From assembly GCA_023512835.1 (NCBI GenBank), contig CM042089.1, positions 13,407,759 to 13,471,758 on the forward strand: a DNA stretch of 64,000 nt, given 5' to 3'. Below are positions 26,561 to 36,869 of this stretch, one piece after another. The translations under genes and the position numbers were made by a program. Under the pieces are notes generated by a model. That model worked only from the letters and a program-made list of their open reading frames with translations. It did not search any database and was not told where the DNA came from. The DNA comes from Taxillus chinensis. Taxonomy: Eukaryota > Streptophyta > Magnoliopsida > Santalales > Loranthaceae. Within the stretch, counting starts at the first letter, position 1, and each line of letters begins with the position of its first letter.

Positions 26561-27511
26561 GAGTCATAGCTCATAATCCGGCCATGTCCGCCAAACTTCA
26601 TGCCTTGCCAAAGAGATCTGGCGTCACTATCGGCCACCTCAAACCACCATCCCTTTACCCGTCATTTACTTCTTCGACCATCATTGAGCTTGGTGGGAAG
26701 TTTATTTGTGGAATCACAGGAAGGAATAACAATCTTCATTGGTCGAGGATGTGATTGCACCAGCTACTTGAAGGATAGCAGTAGAAGGCGTCCCAGTTGC
26801 TTAAAGCTCGACTGATTGATTAGAGATTAGATTTAGGGATTGTAACATGATTGTTACTTGAGAATAAAAATAAAAATAAAAATAAAAATAAAAACTAGTT
26901 CATGGATTATTTTTCCTGTGGTTCATCCGCCGGGCACCAGGGGGAATTAGTCGAAAGAATTTGAAGAGAAAGTTAATGAGATTTAGCTAATGTTATGACT
27001 TTCATAACAAAAGAAAATTTTTACTTAATTAATGTTGTAGCTAATCAATTAAATTTTAAACACATCAAGCAATAATTCATCCTATTTTGTTTGGTTTTGC
27101 TCTCTCGAAGTTTTCAAAGACCCAAGATTGAATCCTTTTGAAGGTTATATATTTTTACTCCTGAAAACCGAAAGTAAAACAAAAATTAGTAATGCAACCC
27201 ATTCATTGATTCATATAAACAATCACCGACGAAAGAACTCAAAAATGGACAATAACCAACAAGAATAATAATTAAGTGCACAAGCGTCTGAAGTGGGTTC
27301 AAAAAGCAAGGAACATTTTGGTAACATGGGCTCGAGATGCTGGGCCGAAAGAATAATACGAGGGCCCATATCGATCGGTCTTTCGAACACTAATTTAGGA
27401 ACTGCGATCATTGTCCCTTCTCCGCGGCATCTCCTAGTCCTTCCTAGGACGTAAACGAACGACGCAAACAGTCAAACAATTGACCTGGTCGTGAAGCCGC
27501 GACCAAAAAGC

Positions 27512-28006
27512 ATGGCCATGATGGCATTTCCCTTCTCCGCGGCCTTCCCGAAGCCTATGCCCACTCCCGCTGCATCCGCCGTCCTCCTCCGCCCCAAACT
27601 CACGCATCCCGTCCCATCCCAACCCAAATCCTTCCCCGGCGCCGGAATAATCCGACCACGGGTGGTCTTCAGAGCTTCCTCCGGCGACCGACAAGACGTA
27701 GGGGAGATCGAACACCCGAAGACAGCCTCGGAAGAACCGAAATCGGAGGAGGCATCGAATGATATGGGGTCGGAGGTGACGAGGAAGGGGTTGAAGGAGG
27801 GTGGCGGTGATCTGTGGTGGGGAGGCGTGACGGAGGAGATCGGCGAGATCGAGTGGCCTGCGTTCGGAAAGGTGGTGGGAACCACCGGGGTGGTCCTCGG
27901 CGTCATCGCCGGATCGAGTGTCGTTTTACTTACTGTCAACGCCGTTTTGGCTGAGCTCTCCGACCGGGTCTTCGCTGGCCGAGGGATCCAGGACTTCTTT
28001 GGCTAA
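27512..28006 (+). CDS. SECE1: SecE1, chloroplast thylakoid Sec translocase subunit
   Basis: A single exon of 164 codons plus stop. Residues 1 to about 50 are rich in Ala, Pro, Ser and basic residues without acidic ones, as expected of a plastid transit peptide. A variable acidic region follows, then the conserved C-terminal SecE core. That core has IEWPAFGKVVGTTGVVLG, a single membrane helix at about residues 121-144, and the ending ELSDRVFAGRGIQDFFG. SecE1 forms the thylakoid protein channel with SCY1. The start is the ATG at 27512 (context AGCATGG); the frame upstream only offers a GTG at 27491. The gene converges on PFD2, with 782 bp between stop codons. The conserved core and normal length indicate an intact gene. 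Confidence 0.95.
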   Translation: MAMMAFPFSAAFPKPMPTPAASAVLLRPKLTHPVPSQPKSFPGAGIIRPRVVFRASSGDRQDVGEIEHPKTASEEPKSEEASNDMGSEVTRKGLKEGGGDLWWGGVTEEIGEIEWPAFGKVVGTTGVVLGVIAGSSVVLLTVNAVLAELSDRVFAGRGIQDFFG

Positions 28007-28441
28007 ACGGAAATGTGGTGCTGTATGGACTGTGTTGTGGATAGAGAAGTTTCTATCCTCACCTTTTTTTTTTTTGGTAGATTTTTTGAATCACTGTTGG
28101 CAGGACATTTATTTATTTGATCTTGCACTCCAGAAGTTATTATGGCAGCAGATGTTGTTTCACTGTAGAAACGATTGGTTGATGCTTCTGTAGAGCTCTA
28201 TTTAATGAATTTATTATGAGAACATACCGAAATCAAACAATCACTTGCTCTATCTAATATATGCAAGCAATCAAATGTTTGAAACATTACCTAAAAATTG
28301 CACGAAAGTTACACAGCACATCGAACGCTTCAATCAGATGATTTCTGGGAAACTATTGTATATTGTCCTGCTCAATTCTCTATGCTCAAACAGCCAGTCT
28401 ATAACAGCCTCTGAATGTTGAGTTTTGACTGCCTGACAATT

Positions 28442-28469
28442 ATAATAATAATAATAATAATAATAATAA
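28442..28469. repeat. (TAA)n microsatellite
   Basis: About nine AAT/TAA units in the SECE1-PFD2 convergent gap. Confidence 0.85.
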
Positions 28470-28788
28470 TCATAACATTGAGAGAGTCTGATCTGATGTT
28501 TAACGTTTAAAAAATTCTATTTGCAAGCGTGCCACGCAAGTTGGGTTGCTCTCAACGTTTAATAGTTCAGTGTATATGCAATAAAATGCTGCAAAAATAT
28601 ACACCAGCGAATGAACTTATGAAATGCTTCACATTGCTTAAAAACTAGCAGTAGATCCTTGACCTAGTTCATCAAACAAACAAACCATTCAAAAAGCAAC
28701 CTAAAAACCATATAAGAAGACCCAGAATTCATCTGTCTGAACCACCAGTTTAAAAGAGAATGGAGAGACGGAAGAAAAGGAAAGCCTA

Positions 28789-29244
28789 TCATTCACTTGC
28801 GCCTGCGGGGCCAACAAGGACTCCTTGTGCCGAGGAGGAGCCTTCCTTGCGGCTGCCCTCCTCCTTCACCTCGTCATCAGCCTTTCTCATCTTAATTTTG
28901 TATTTCGCCTCAAACTCAGACATTTCCTTTTTCTTCTTCTCCAGAGCCTCATTAAGCCGCGTAATTACTTCCTCGAGCCCCGCCTTATTGCGCTCCACAG
29001 CAGGCAGGACCTCTCTGACCGTTCTCTCCACCAGTACACCTCCAATCATCCTATAGCATCGCCTGGATTGATCAAGCGGCTTAATGGCTCCAATGACCAG
29101 TGAATGCTCACTGACTTCCATTTCCAACTCGGTGATTTTTGAATTGATTTGATTCAGTTCAGACCTCATGGAAGCAAATATGTTGGCCACCACTTGCTCG
29201 TTCACCGGTTCCTTACCATCACCACCTTCAGCTCTGCTGGCCAT
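28789..29244 (-). CDS. PFD2: Prefoldin subunit 2 (beta type)
   Basis: A single coding exon of 151 codons plus stop, the usual length for plant PFD2. The protein has two long coiled-coil helices flanking a beta hairpin. Helix 1 is NEQVVANIFASMRSELNQIN, the hairpin region includes CYRMIGGVLVERTV, and helix 2 includes VITRLNEALEKKKKEMSEFE. The C-terminal tail is low-complexity and glycine/serine-rich. Prefoldin is a cytosolic hexamer that hands unfolded actin and tubulin to the CCT chaperonin. I chose the ATG at 29244 (MASRAEGG) over an upstream in-frame ATG at 29322. A strong splice acceptor (pyrimidine tract then TTATCCAG) lies 10 bases before it, so the longer frame would run through intron. 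Confidence 0.95.
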   Translation of the reverse strand: MASRAEGGDGKEPVNEQVVANIFASMRSELNQINSKITELEMEVSEHSLVIGAIKPLDQSRRCYRMIGGVLVERTVREVLPAVERNKAGLEEVITRLNEALEKKKKEMSEFEAKYKIKMRKADDEVKEEGSRKEGSSSAQGVLVGPAGASE

Positions 29245-29254
29245 GATTTCTGGA

Positions 29255-30811
29255 TAAGGAAAAAGGATTAAATGATGGCAGGACACTTCCAATACTTCCC
29301 ACATATCAAATCTAAAGAACACTATTTACAGACATCAAGGGTGGGATAGTGAAACCAAAAAGCCTAAAAGAAGATAATAACTATGTGAGGTGGAATCAAC
29401 AAAAGGCCAGTCAATACAGAAATTAAAATCTGAAAAAAAAAAAAAACTGAGCTTTAATATCACGTGTATTTATGTTTTATATATAATGAATACTTGTTAG
29501 AGTCCCACATTGGAAAAAGTAACCAACTTATAGATCCTAATATAAAACCAAGGATACTCTCTTCCAGCCCAATTGGTTTTAGGACGTTGACCCTTAGATT
29601 TTAATATAGTATCAAAGCAGATTGTATTTCCACTCACGATGTTTATTTCGTGAGAAGTTTGTTCTTAATGTTCTACCTTACCTATGATTTCCGACCGTGT
29701 GTATCATTCACGTTGTCACGTGAGAGGAGTGTATTAGAGTCCCACATTGAAGAAAGTAACCAACCTATAAATCCTAATATAGAACCAAGGATAGCCTCTC
29801 CTAAGCCAATTAATTTTAGGACGTTAACCCTTGGAATCTAATAATATTACTGCACCACTTATTCAGTCTCAGACCCAAGCAAGCATTAGATGAGGAAGCA
29901 TTTAATTTAAAGCAGTTATGAGATTCCTAGCTCTCAGATTTCTAAGATATGAACAGCATTAGAAAACCTATTTCATATTTCTTCTAAGTGGGATATAATA
30001 AAAAGGCCCTCCCCATCACCACATGGCTGATATTTCAACAGCACCAACGGTTACAAGTCCCAAGTACACGAAGAGCAATAACACTCCATGAGTGCTCCTC
30101 CGCACAAATTCACTTCCAAGTCTAATTCAAGAAGAGGAACTAAAGAATTAATTAGAGCTGCAATGTGAGTACATTATAATTTATAACTGAAGTTTAACCA
30201 AGGCTTAAGACAAACATTAAACACACTTGTCCATGCTTACTACTTCCACAGCCAAGCACATTAAATCAATTGATTCCAAAACAACTTCAATTATTGTGGG
30301 TCATCTCAGCATGAATCCAAGATGGGGCATTTAGGCAAAAAAAACAAAAACAAAAACAAAAAACAGAGTCATCAAAGAAAAAACAAAATCTTCAAATAGG
30401 AGGAAGGGGAATTGAGTGTGTAACACAACAATGGACATCAAATTTAGAGAACAAAACCTCTTTCTAAAATTAGAATAACTGATCACTACTAAATGATGAT
30501 GGTGATTGGTGAAAGAAAATACGTCAGGATTATGAGGCATCCGGTTTACACTCTCAAGAAACACGTGCAAAACAGCAGTTCGGATAAGCAAAATTTGGTT
30601 TTAGGCCATTCAGGTTATGAAAAAAAAAAAAAAAAAAAGAGGGGCAACGCAAATTACTGTAAAAATAAGGGTGGTTACATAATTTGCGTTAAGCAATATA
30701 ATCAAGTACAGAAAAAAAGGCAATTAATTAACAAAAATAATTCCAGATCTATGGATTGGTTAGTGACAGTAGGTGGGTGAGGAAAAAAGAAGATTAGATG
30801 GGCCAATACCT
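29255..30811 (-). other. 5'-UTR intron of PFD2
   Basis: The acceptor CCTTTTTCCTTATCCAG ends just before AAATCATGG of PFD2. A matching donor, CTCAG followed by GTATTGG, lies about 1.56 kb upstream on the minus strand near 30811. The non-coding first exon would be about 30812-30985, in GA/GC-rich DNA typical of a housekeeping 5' UTR. The intron carries the TRIM element described separately and a poly(A)/(CA) tract near 30335-30360. The splice pair is inferred from signals only. Confidence 0.65.
29495..29843 (+). mobile_element. TRIM (miniature LTR retrotransposon) in PFD2 intron
   Basis: Two direct repeats of about 112 bp, 29495-29606 (TGTTAGAGTCCCACATTGG start) and 29730-29843 (TGTATTAGAGTCCCACATTG), enclose about 120 bp. 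A likely primer-binding site, TAGTATCAAAGCAG (29607-29620), follows the first repeat and resembles the initiator-Met tRNA complement TGGTATCAGAGC. A purine tract, GTGAGAGGAG, precedes the second. These are the parts of a TRIM element with no coding capacity. The flanks AATAC and ATTAC are a possible but imperfect target duplication. LTR divergence suggests an old insertion. Confidence 0.8.
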
Positions 30812-30904
30812 GAGGATCGGCCTCCAATTCCAACTTCAGTTCAACGACGCGTCGACGAGACGGGCCGAGCAAGAGAATACCGACGACTCAGGCGAGAGCG
30901 AGCG

Positions 30905-30970
30905 AGCGAGCGGGAGAGAGAGAGAGAGACGAGGGCAGACGAGTCAGGCGAGAGAGAGCGCGAGAGCCGA
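30905..30970. repeat. GA-rich low-complexity tract in PFD2 5' region
   Basis: GAGCGAGCGAGCGGGAGAGA and following purine-rich units lie in the probable first, non-coding exon or core promoter of PFD2. On the transcribed strand this is a CT-rich leader, common in plant housekeeping genes. Confidence 0.5.
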
Positions 30971-30985
30971 GGGAAGGTGTAGGGG

Positions 30986-31879
30986 ATTCACATCAAGTCA
31001 AATAAAAATACTTAAAAACGGGTTTTCGGATCCAAATCTAATGCGACCATAGAGTTTTTTTTTTTTTACTAGACATTTTTTAGCAATTTGTTTTTATCGG
31101 ACTCGATTTTTTAAGGAAATAATTCTAAATATTACGTATAGGTCATTAATGAGCCAAACTTAGCAATTTTCTCTCTGTGCGTCCGTGTGTGTGTTTTTTT
31201 GGTTTTGTTTTTTGAAAATAAAATCAGCAAAACACATAAATAAATAAATAAATAAAATGTGTTTTTAATATTTTGTTATGAGATGGTCATTTTATTTTAA
31301 GAAAATCTTTTAAAAATAAAATACAAAAACAATGTGACAAATGGATTTTTGAATTTTTTATTTATAAAAAAACACTATTTTAAAAAACATAACGATTGAC
31401 TTTATATATATATATATATAATTATATATATAGTAAAACCAAATTTTAAAAATGAAAACTATATATTACTATTATTATATTGTATTAACAAATTACTCGA
31501 CGTGAGTAAATTCTTGGGCGACCTTGAGGTGAGGCACGCAGGCATCAAAATTTGGTTTGGACATAAATGGTCTCCTCCCTCCCTGTCTCCCTCAAGTTAT
31601 TTGATACTTATCCAAAAGGAAAAAAGAGATTAAAAGGGGCTTCAGACTAGGACATTACTTATTATTTATTGAGTATGAGGTAGGCAAACAAAGTTGCTGT
31701 GACATTTTGGTCACTTGAAAACATGTTAATGGAGGAGGACATCAATACTTGGAACGTGGTTTCTGTTTCCCAGAAAGAACAAGCATGCACGAGGACAAGC
31801 AGTGACATAGACTTTATGTTCTTTGGAGTTTGCATACATTAGCCAACAGAAATAATAACAATCGAAGGAACCACTAGAC
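30986..31879. other. Intergenic sequence between PFD2 and OASTL
   Basis: AT-rich DNA holding the PFD2 promoter at its left and the OASTL 3' UTR at its right. A (TA)n tract lies near 31402-31430. No gene seen. Confidence 0.4.
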
Positions 31880-34640
31880 TCAAGCCTCAAAACTCATGCT
31901 TTCTGCCTCCCGTCTCACGGACTCGAACAGCACCGAAGACAGATATCGCTCCCCAAAACTCGGGAAAACTACCTGTTTAGATTGTTGACCGAAAAACATC
32001 AAGTTATTAGCCCAGTATCAGTATCAGAAACCTTGTATCGTATTTGCTTTTATCTCCATTAATTTCTCCATTTGCTTTTCCTGTGTCATCCTTGCAAATG
32101 ACGACTTGCTAATCTTTTAGGTAATATAAAAGGCCAAACTTGGGCTCCTGCAGCTAGTGGCAGGATCCCAAAAGGAGTCGGGTTGCAGTGACCAATATTG
32201 GACTTGGCCTGGCTGAGCTTGGGTCTTATCTTTTATTTGCATAACCAAGCAGCTAGAATTTAAAAGGACCAAACATACCACAATGAGTTTGCCAGCATTC
32301 TCGGGCCTCTTTGAAACTTTGAGAGCAGCTGCAGCCGCAGCACCGCATGATATTCCCACCTGCAATTATACTCCACACAAAATGACTGGAGATATTGACA
32401 AGTACGTGTGAATAGACTAATGGCAGATGGGGATTTTAAAATGGTTGAGAACTTACAAGCAAACCTTCTTTCAGTGCAACGAGTTTTGCCGTTTCAATTG
32501 CTTCTTCACTTGATATCTGATATTTTACACAGAACACTGCAGTCAAAAGATTAGAACTCTGGAATGGTGGTTTATAGATGCAATTCCGTGTAAAAAGGAG
32601 AGAAAAGAGCATCAACATCTGAACAGACAACAGCTGCTGTTAAAGCCGATGTTTGTTGCACATGATGTTTTTGCAGAACTTTCATCATGATATCAAGAAC
32701 AGTATGTGCCACAAAAAAAAAATTAAAAACAAGAAGGTAAAGCTTGTAAAGTTTTATCCCCTTACCTGAATAACTTCGTTTATGATACTAACTTCTAAAA
32801 CCCCCGGAATGAAACCAGCGCCAATTCCTTGAATCTTATGTGGACCTATGAGGTTCATATTTATTGCATCAATTTAGGCAAACCCAGTGAACCATTCACT
32901 AAAGAAATTGACGGAAAAAATTGCCTTCAAATTTATAGGAAAGCTAGCATCCAAACTAGAAATTTTAGCATTAGCGTTTCGCTATAATATATTGATAAAA
33001 TCTAACTTTTTTCGTTTGTTTGGTAGCATAGTGAGAATATGCTAGTTTATATTCATGTTAATGAGGCCAATATGGGGACAAACTATAATAAAACATGAGT
33101 GTCTATGACTGCATGAATGATACGGTTCTCAATTTTTTTCGAGTCCAAAGGCATAATAACATGGTGGCAATTATAAGTCTTCACTCTTATTTTCTTTACA
33201 AAAAAGCTGTGAGAAAGCCCTGAATAATTTGTAATGAAAAACAACAATTCCCATGCAATAAAGAATTTAAGGTAGATCGATGACTGCAGCTCACCAGGAT
33301 TTTTTCCAGAGAGAACTGCACTTTCTACTGGCTCAACACCATATAGCTAAAATTAATTAGGAACAAAAAACAGAATATCAGGATATACAGAGAAGTAGAA
33401 AACAGTAGTACAAAAAAAAGTGTCTAGTGTGCAGTGAATATAAAACACAAAAACATAAAAAACTTGTTTATACTACTTATTCACAGGAAGACTAAGTAAC
33501 CTTTATGTTGGGGTTTTGCTCCTTGAGGAATTTGCCTGCACCTGTTATTGTACCCCCAGTGCCTATCCCAGAAACTAGAGCATCGATTTTCCCTCCAGTG
33601 CCTTTCCATATCTCTGGTCCGGTAGTCTCATAATGTATCTACAAACATCGATGAAACTACATTTATATTTTCCAAACAACCAAGGGCATTAATTAGTTAA
33701 ATCAACAATTAACTACATGGATACTTTAGGGTTGGCAGGGTTTTCGAACTGCTGAAGAATATAGGCATTGGGTGTCTTTGCCTTCATCTCCTCAGCCTTT
33801 TGAACAGCCCCTTTCATTCCCTTGGCAGGATCTGTGAGGACCAAGTCAGCTCCAAATGCTCGCAGAATAATCCTTCTCTCGAGACTCATTGAAGCAGGCA
33901 TAGTAATGGTGAGCTTGTAACCCTTAGCTGCAGCCATGAAGGCTAGCCCAATCCCAGTGTTACCACTTGTAGGCTCAATGAGGACATTCTTCAACAATGA
34001 TGAATAGAATAAGAATAAGGGGCTGTCAGCTCAAAAAGGTTTTAAATTGAATAAACTATGCTGTTCTTTCTTTTAACAAAATGGCAGTAAAACTAAAATG
34101 ATCATCTTAGTACTTGTACAGTCAGTGAAATTTTTTCATTAAACTAATATATATATATATATAAAGTTTTTAAAAAAAAAAAAAAAAATAAAAATAAAAA
34201 CTAACTTTCCCTGGTGCTATCAGGCCTTTCTTCTCAGCATCCATAATCATACTATACCCAATCCTGAGAGAAGCGGAAATATATTTATATTAAAAGGCAG
34301 TGAGTAGGCACAACACCAGAAAAGAGCATATATAGTAGATCCAAACCAGAAATAACATTAATTAAGAAAGGTGATCCACATATAATTAATACCGATCCTT
34401 AACACTAGAACAGGGCTCCATAATCTCCAGCTTGGCAGCGATACGAGCCACACATCCCTCCACAACGTTGTTCAGATACACAAGTGGGGTATTTCCAATC
34501 AACTTCAGAAACAAGAAACAAGAAATCAACCGGAAGAACAAAGAAGGAAGTATTTTCAAAATGCCATGAATAAAGAAGATAGAACAGAGCTTGCTGACCT
34601 CGGTGACGTCCTTCGCAATTCCGCACCTTTCCTCCGCCAT
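31880..34640 (-). CDS. OASTL: Cytosolic O-acetylserine (thiol) lyase (cysteine synthase)
   Basis: Ten coding exons with GT-AG introns: 34640-34599, 34502-34393, 34263-34206, 33988-33725, 33638-33501, 33346-33295, 32845-32766, 32516-32457, 32359-32279 and 31972-31880. They total 978 nt (325 codons plus TGA), exactly the usual cytosolic length. The enzyme makes cysteine from O-acetylserine and sulfide using pyridoxal phosphate. Visible landmarks are [22 protein letters not shown] with the PLP lysine near residue 49; PTSGNTG near residue 77; the phosphate loop [10 protein letters not shown] near 182; [19 protein letters not shown]; and the ending [18 protein letters not shown]. No transit peptide precedes MAEE, so the product should be cytosolic, where it can bind serine acetyltransferase. 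No exon has a stop or frameshift. A Harbinger-like insertion lies about 390 bp upstream of the ATG. Confidence 0.97.
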
Positions 34641-35029
34641 ATCGTCCCGTTACTGTCTCTACAAAATAAGATTAAATAATCAGAGAAAGCCATTGATTTG
34701 AAAACATGAGTACGAGAAACATCATTTCTGATTTCGTGATCAAGTTACGTCAACGCCAATATCATGCATTTTTATTCTTTTTCCAAGTTACGTTTCGGAA
34801 TCGCATACTTAATTTGATTGAGGAGTGGAAACGTTTGGGTGTGTTTGATGAAACATTGGACTAAAACAGTTAATATATGGAAGGAAGGTAGAAGGGGTCT
34901 ATGATCTCACAAAGTAACAATTCGCGCGTAGGCCACTTGTTTCGCCTTCGGAACAGGTCATTATTTTCCTTTTCCTTTGCTTTTTTTTTTTAGATTCTTT
35001 TCGACATATTTTACGCAGAACAATCGTTA

Positions 35030-35884
35030 GAGCATTCACTGGGCTCAAAGAATAACTAATAATGAGTTTTTATAAATAATAATTAATTAAATTTTAAGAT
35101 ATAAAATATATAATTTAATTATTTTATTTAAAATCTTTATCTCTCTCCTCTCCCTCCACACACGCTCCCCTTCTTTCTTCACACTTGGTGCCCCCTTTCC
35201 CCTCCTCCACCACCGTCTCCCCTCCCTCCGCCCCCTGCTACTGTGCTGTCCCCCTCCCTTGCACAAATCGGGGCCACCTCTTCTTCCCCTACACAGATTG
35301 CTTCCTCTATCCCCTGTGTTTTCTCTCCGTTGACCCTGCTGTTGTGCCGCCGCCGCCTCTCCTTCGCACCTTGCAACGCCCTCTTCCCTTGCTGCCCGCT
35401 ACCGTGCCGCCCCTCCACCCTCTCCCTTGTATAGATCGGGGCTGCCTTTTTCCCCCCTGCGCAGATCGCCCCCCCTCCCCCTGCGTTCCCCTCCGCCGCC
35501 CCTACCCCTCCCACCCGCTGCCATGCCGCCCCCTCTCGCCTGCTGCCGCGCTGACCCCCTCCCCCTGCGTTCCCCTCTGCTGCCCCTACCCCCTCCCACC
35601 CACTGCCATGCCGCCACCCTCCCGCCTGCTGTCGTGCTGACCCCTCCCCTGCGTTCCAATTCCACAGCCGCCCCTTTCTCTTGCGTAATTTTATTTTAAT
35701 TTATTATTTTATTTTACTGTAGCATTTTAGATAAAGAAATTGGCTGGCTAAATTTGGCCAGCCATTTAACCAAAAGTTCAAATTCTACTGTAAGAATAAA
35801 GAGTCTATTGGCAATGAGAGTTTTTTTCACATTAATTATTATTTAGCTATTATTTAACTTTTGAAGAGCCCACGGTGAATGCTC
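35030..35884. mobile_element. Harbinger-like element with C-rich cargo
   Basis: The left end GAGCATTCACTGGGCTC and right end GAGCCCACGGTGAATGCTC are inverted repeats. TTA flanks both sides (35027-35029 and 35885-35887). Both outer parts are AT-rich like ordinary MITEs. The centre (about 35160-35690) is extremely C-rich and open on both strands, with repeated segments such as CCCCCTGCGTTCCCCTC and CACTGCCATGCCGCC. The possible proteins are proline-rich or glycine/arginine-rich without domains. The cargo may be captured GC-rich 5'-gene sequence or an expanded low-complexity repeat. The element lies in the upstream region of the OASTL gene. Confidence 0.7.
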
Positions 35885-36185
35885 TTAATTGTTACTATTC
35901 TTTTAAATGTTACTATTTCTAAAAAAATAAGTGTAGGCTATTTGAAAGTTTTTAAATTTCAACTTACCTATTAGTTAAAATTGAGTTGTGATACAAGATA
36001 ATGCATATATTTGTTATTGAATCGAGGATCCTCTACAATTAATGTATGATACAATGCATTAAAATTACATAATATTAATATTTTTTATATCAAAGAGAAC
36101 TAAGGTACAAGCTAGTAAATCTGAACTTTAAGATCAGCAAGAAGAGAAAAATGGGACCTTCTTTGGACTTGGAGACAACCCCTTT

Positions 36186-36868
36186 ATGGTCTATCGTTGG
36201 ATATTGTTATTGCTCCAGGGATGAATTTGAAAGAGGCCAAAGACAATTATCTCAAATCCAAGAGCTCAAATAAAGTAGAATGGCACTCTACAAAGTTGTT
36301 GTCAACTTTTTTTGCCAAAGGAATTGAAGAGAATATTTGGTGTCGAAATTGGTTGGACCTTGCTAATATGACAACTTCATTTGTGCTATGAGATTTGTTG
36401 TCCAGCAAGAACCAATTATTTTTTAAAGATGGCGTGAATTATGATATTTTACCATTATTCATTAACTCTCATGTCCATAAACCTAATAAGTTTGTAACAT
36501 ACATGATAGAGAATGAGGAAAGTTTCTGTGGATGGATTGATTTGAAGGGTGTTTTGATTCTCATCCATATATCAAATCACTTCATTTTACTAAAATATAC
36601 AATGGAAGAAAGCACTATCCATGTCTTTTGATTCATTGCCTACCAATAATGCAAACAGGGTGACGACTTGAATAATAGGAATAGGGCAACTCTTCATCAA
36701 GCTATGAAAATAGCATGACTTTACACTCATTTTGGTCTAAAGGAGCTCGAGCATCCATTTCTTTTTGTAGTTTAGCCAACACCTCTACAAATTGATAATA
36801 CAAGTTGTGGACTTTTTGTTTGCTATAATTTAATAAAGATGTATGCAAGTACACGAGGTACGTGGGAA
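36186..36868 (+). pseudogene. Ulp1-like cysteine protease (C48) remnant
   Basis: Plus-strand frames read in order as a C-terminal Ulp1/SENP-type protease. The first part includes FFAKGIEENIWCRNWLDLA, then an in-frame TGA at 36389-36391 where Trp is expected. Next come KNQLFFKDGVNYDILPLF and NHFILLKYTMEESTIHVF (catalytic His region). A frameshift at about 36630 leads into DSLPTNNANR (catalytic Asp region). After more damage the nucleophile region reads NTSCGLFVCYNLIKMY near 36800-36845. Ulp1 proteases cleave SUMO; in plants such domains are also often carried by Mutator-like elements. I cannot tell whether this was a host gene or transposon cargo. Confidence 0.6.
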
Positions 36869-36869
36869 A

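Noticed and set aside
27472..27939. Long minus-strand frame opposite SECE1
   Set aside because: It mirrors the GC-rich SECE1 exon and has no domain or start context.
35185..35700. Proline-rich protein gene (extensin-like)
   Set aside because: All frames on both strands are open because the DNA is C-rich. There is no signal peptide or regular hydroxyproline motif, and it lies inside a MITE.
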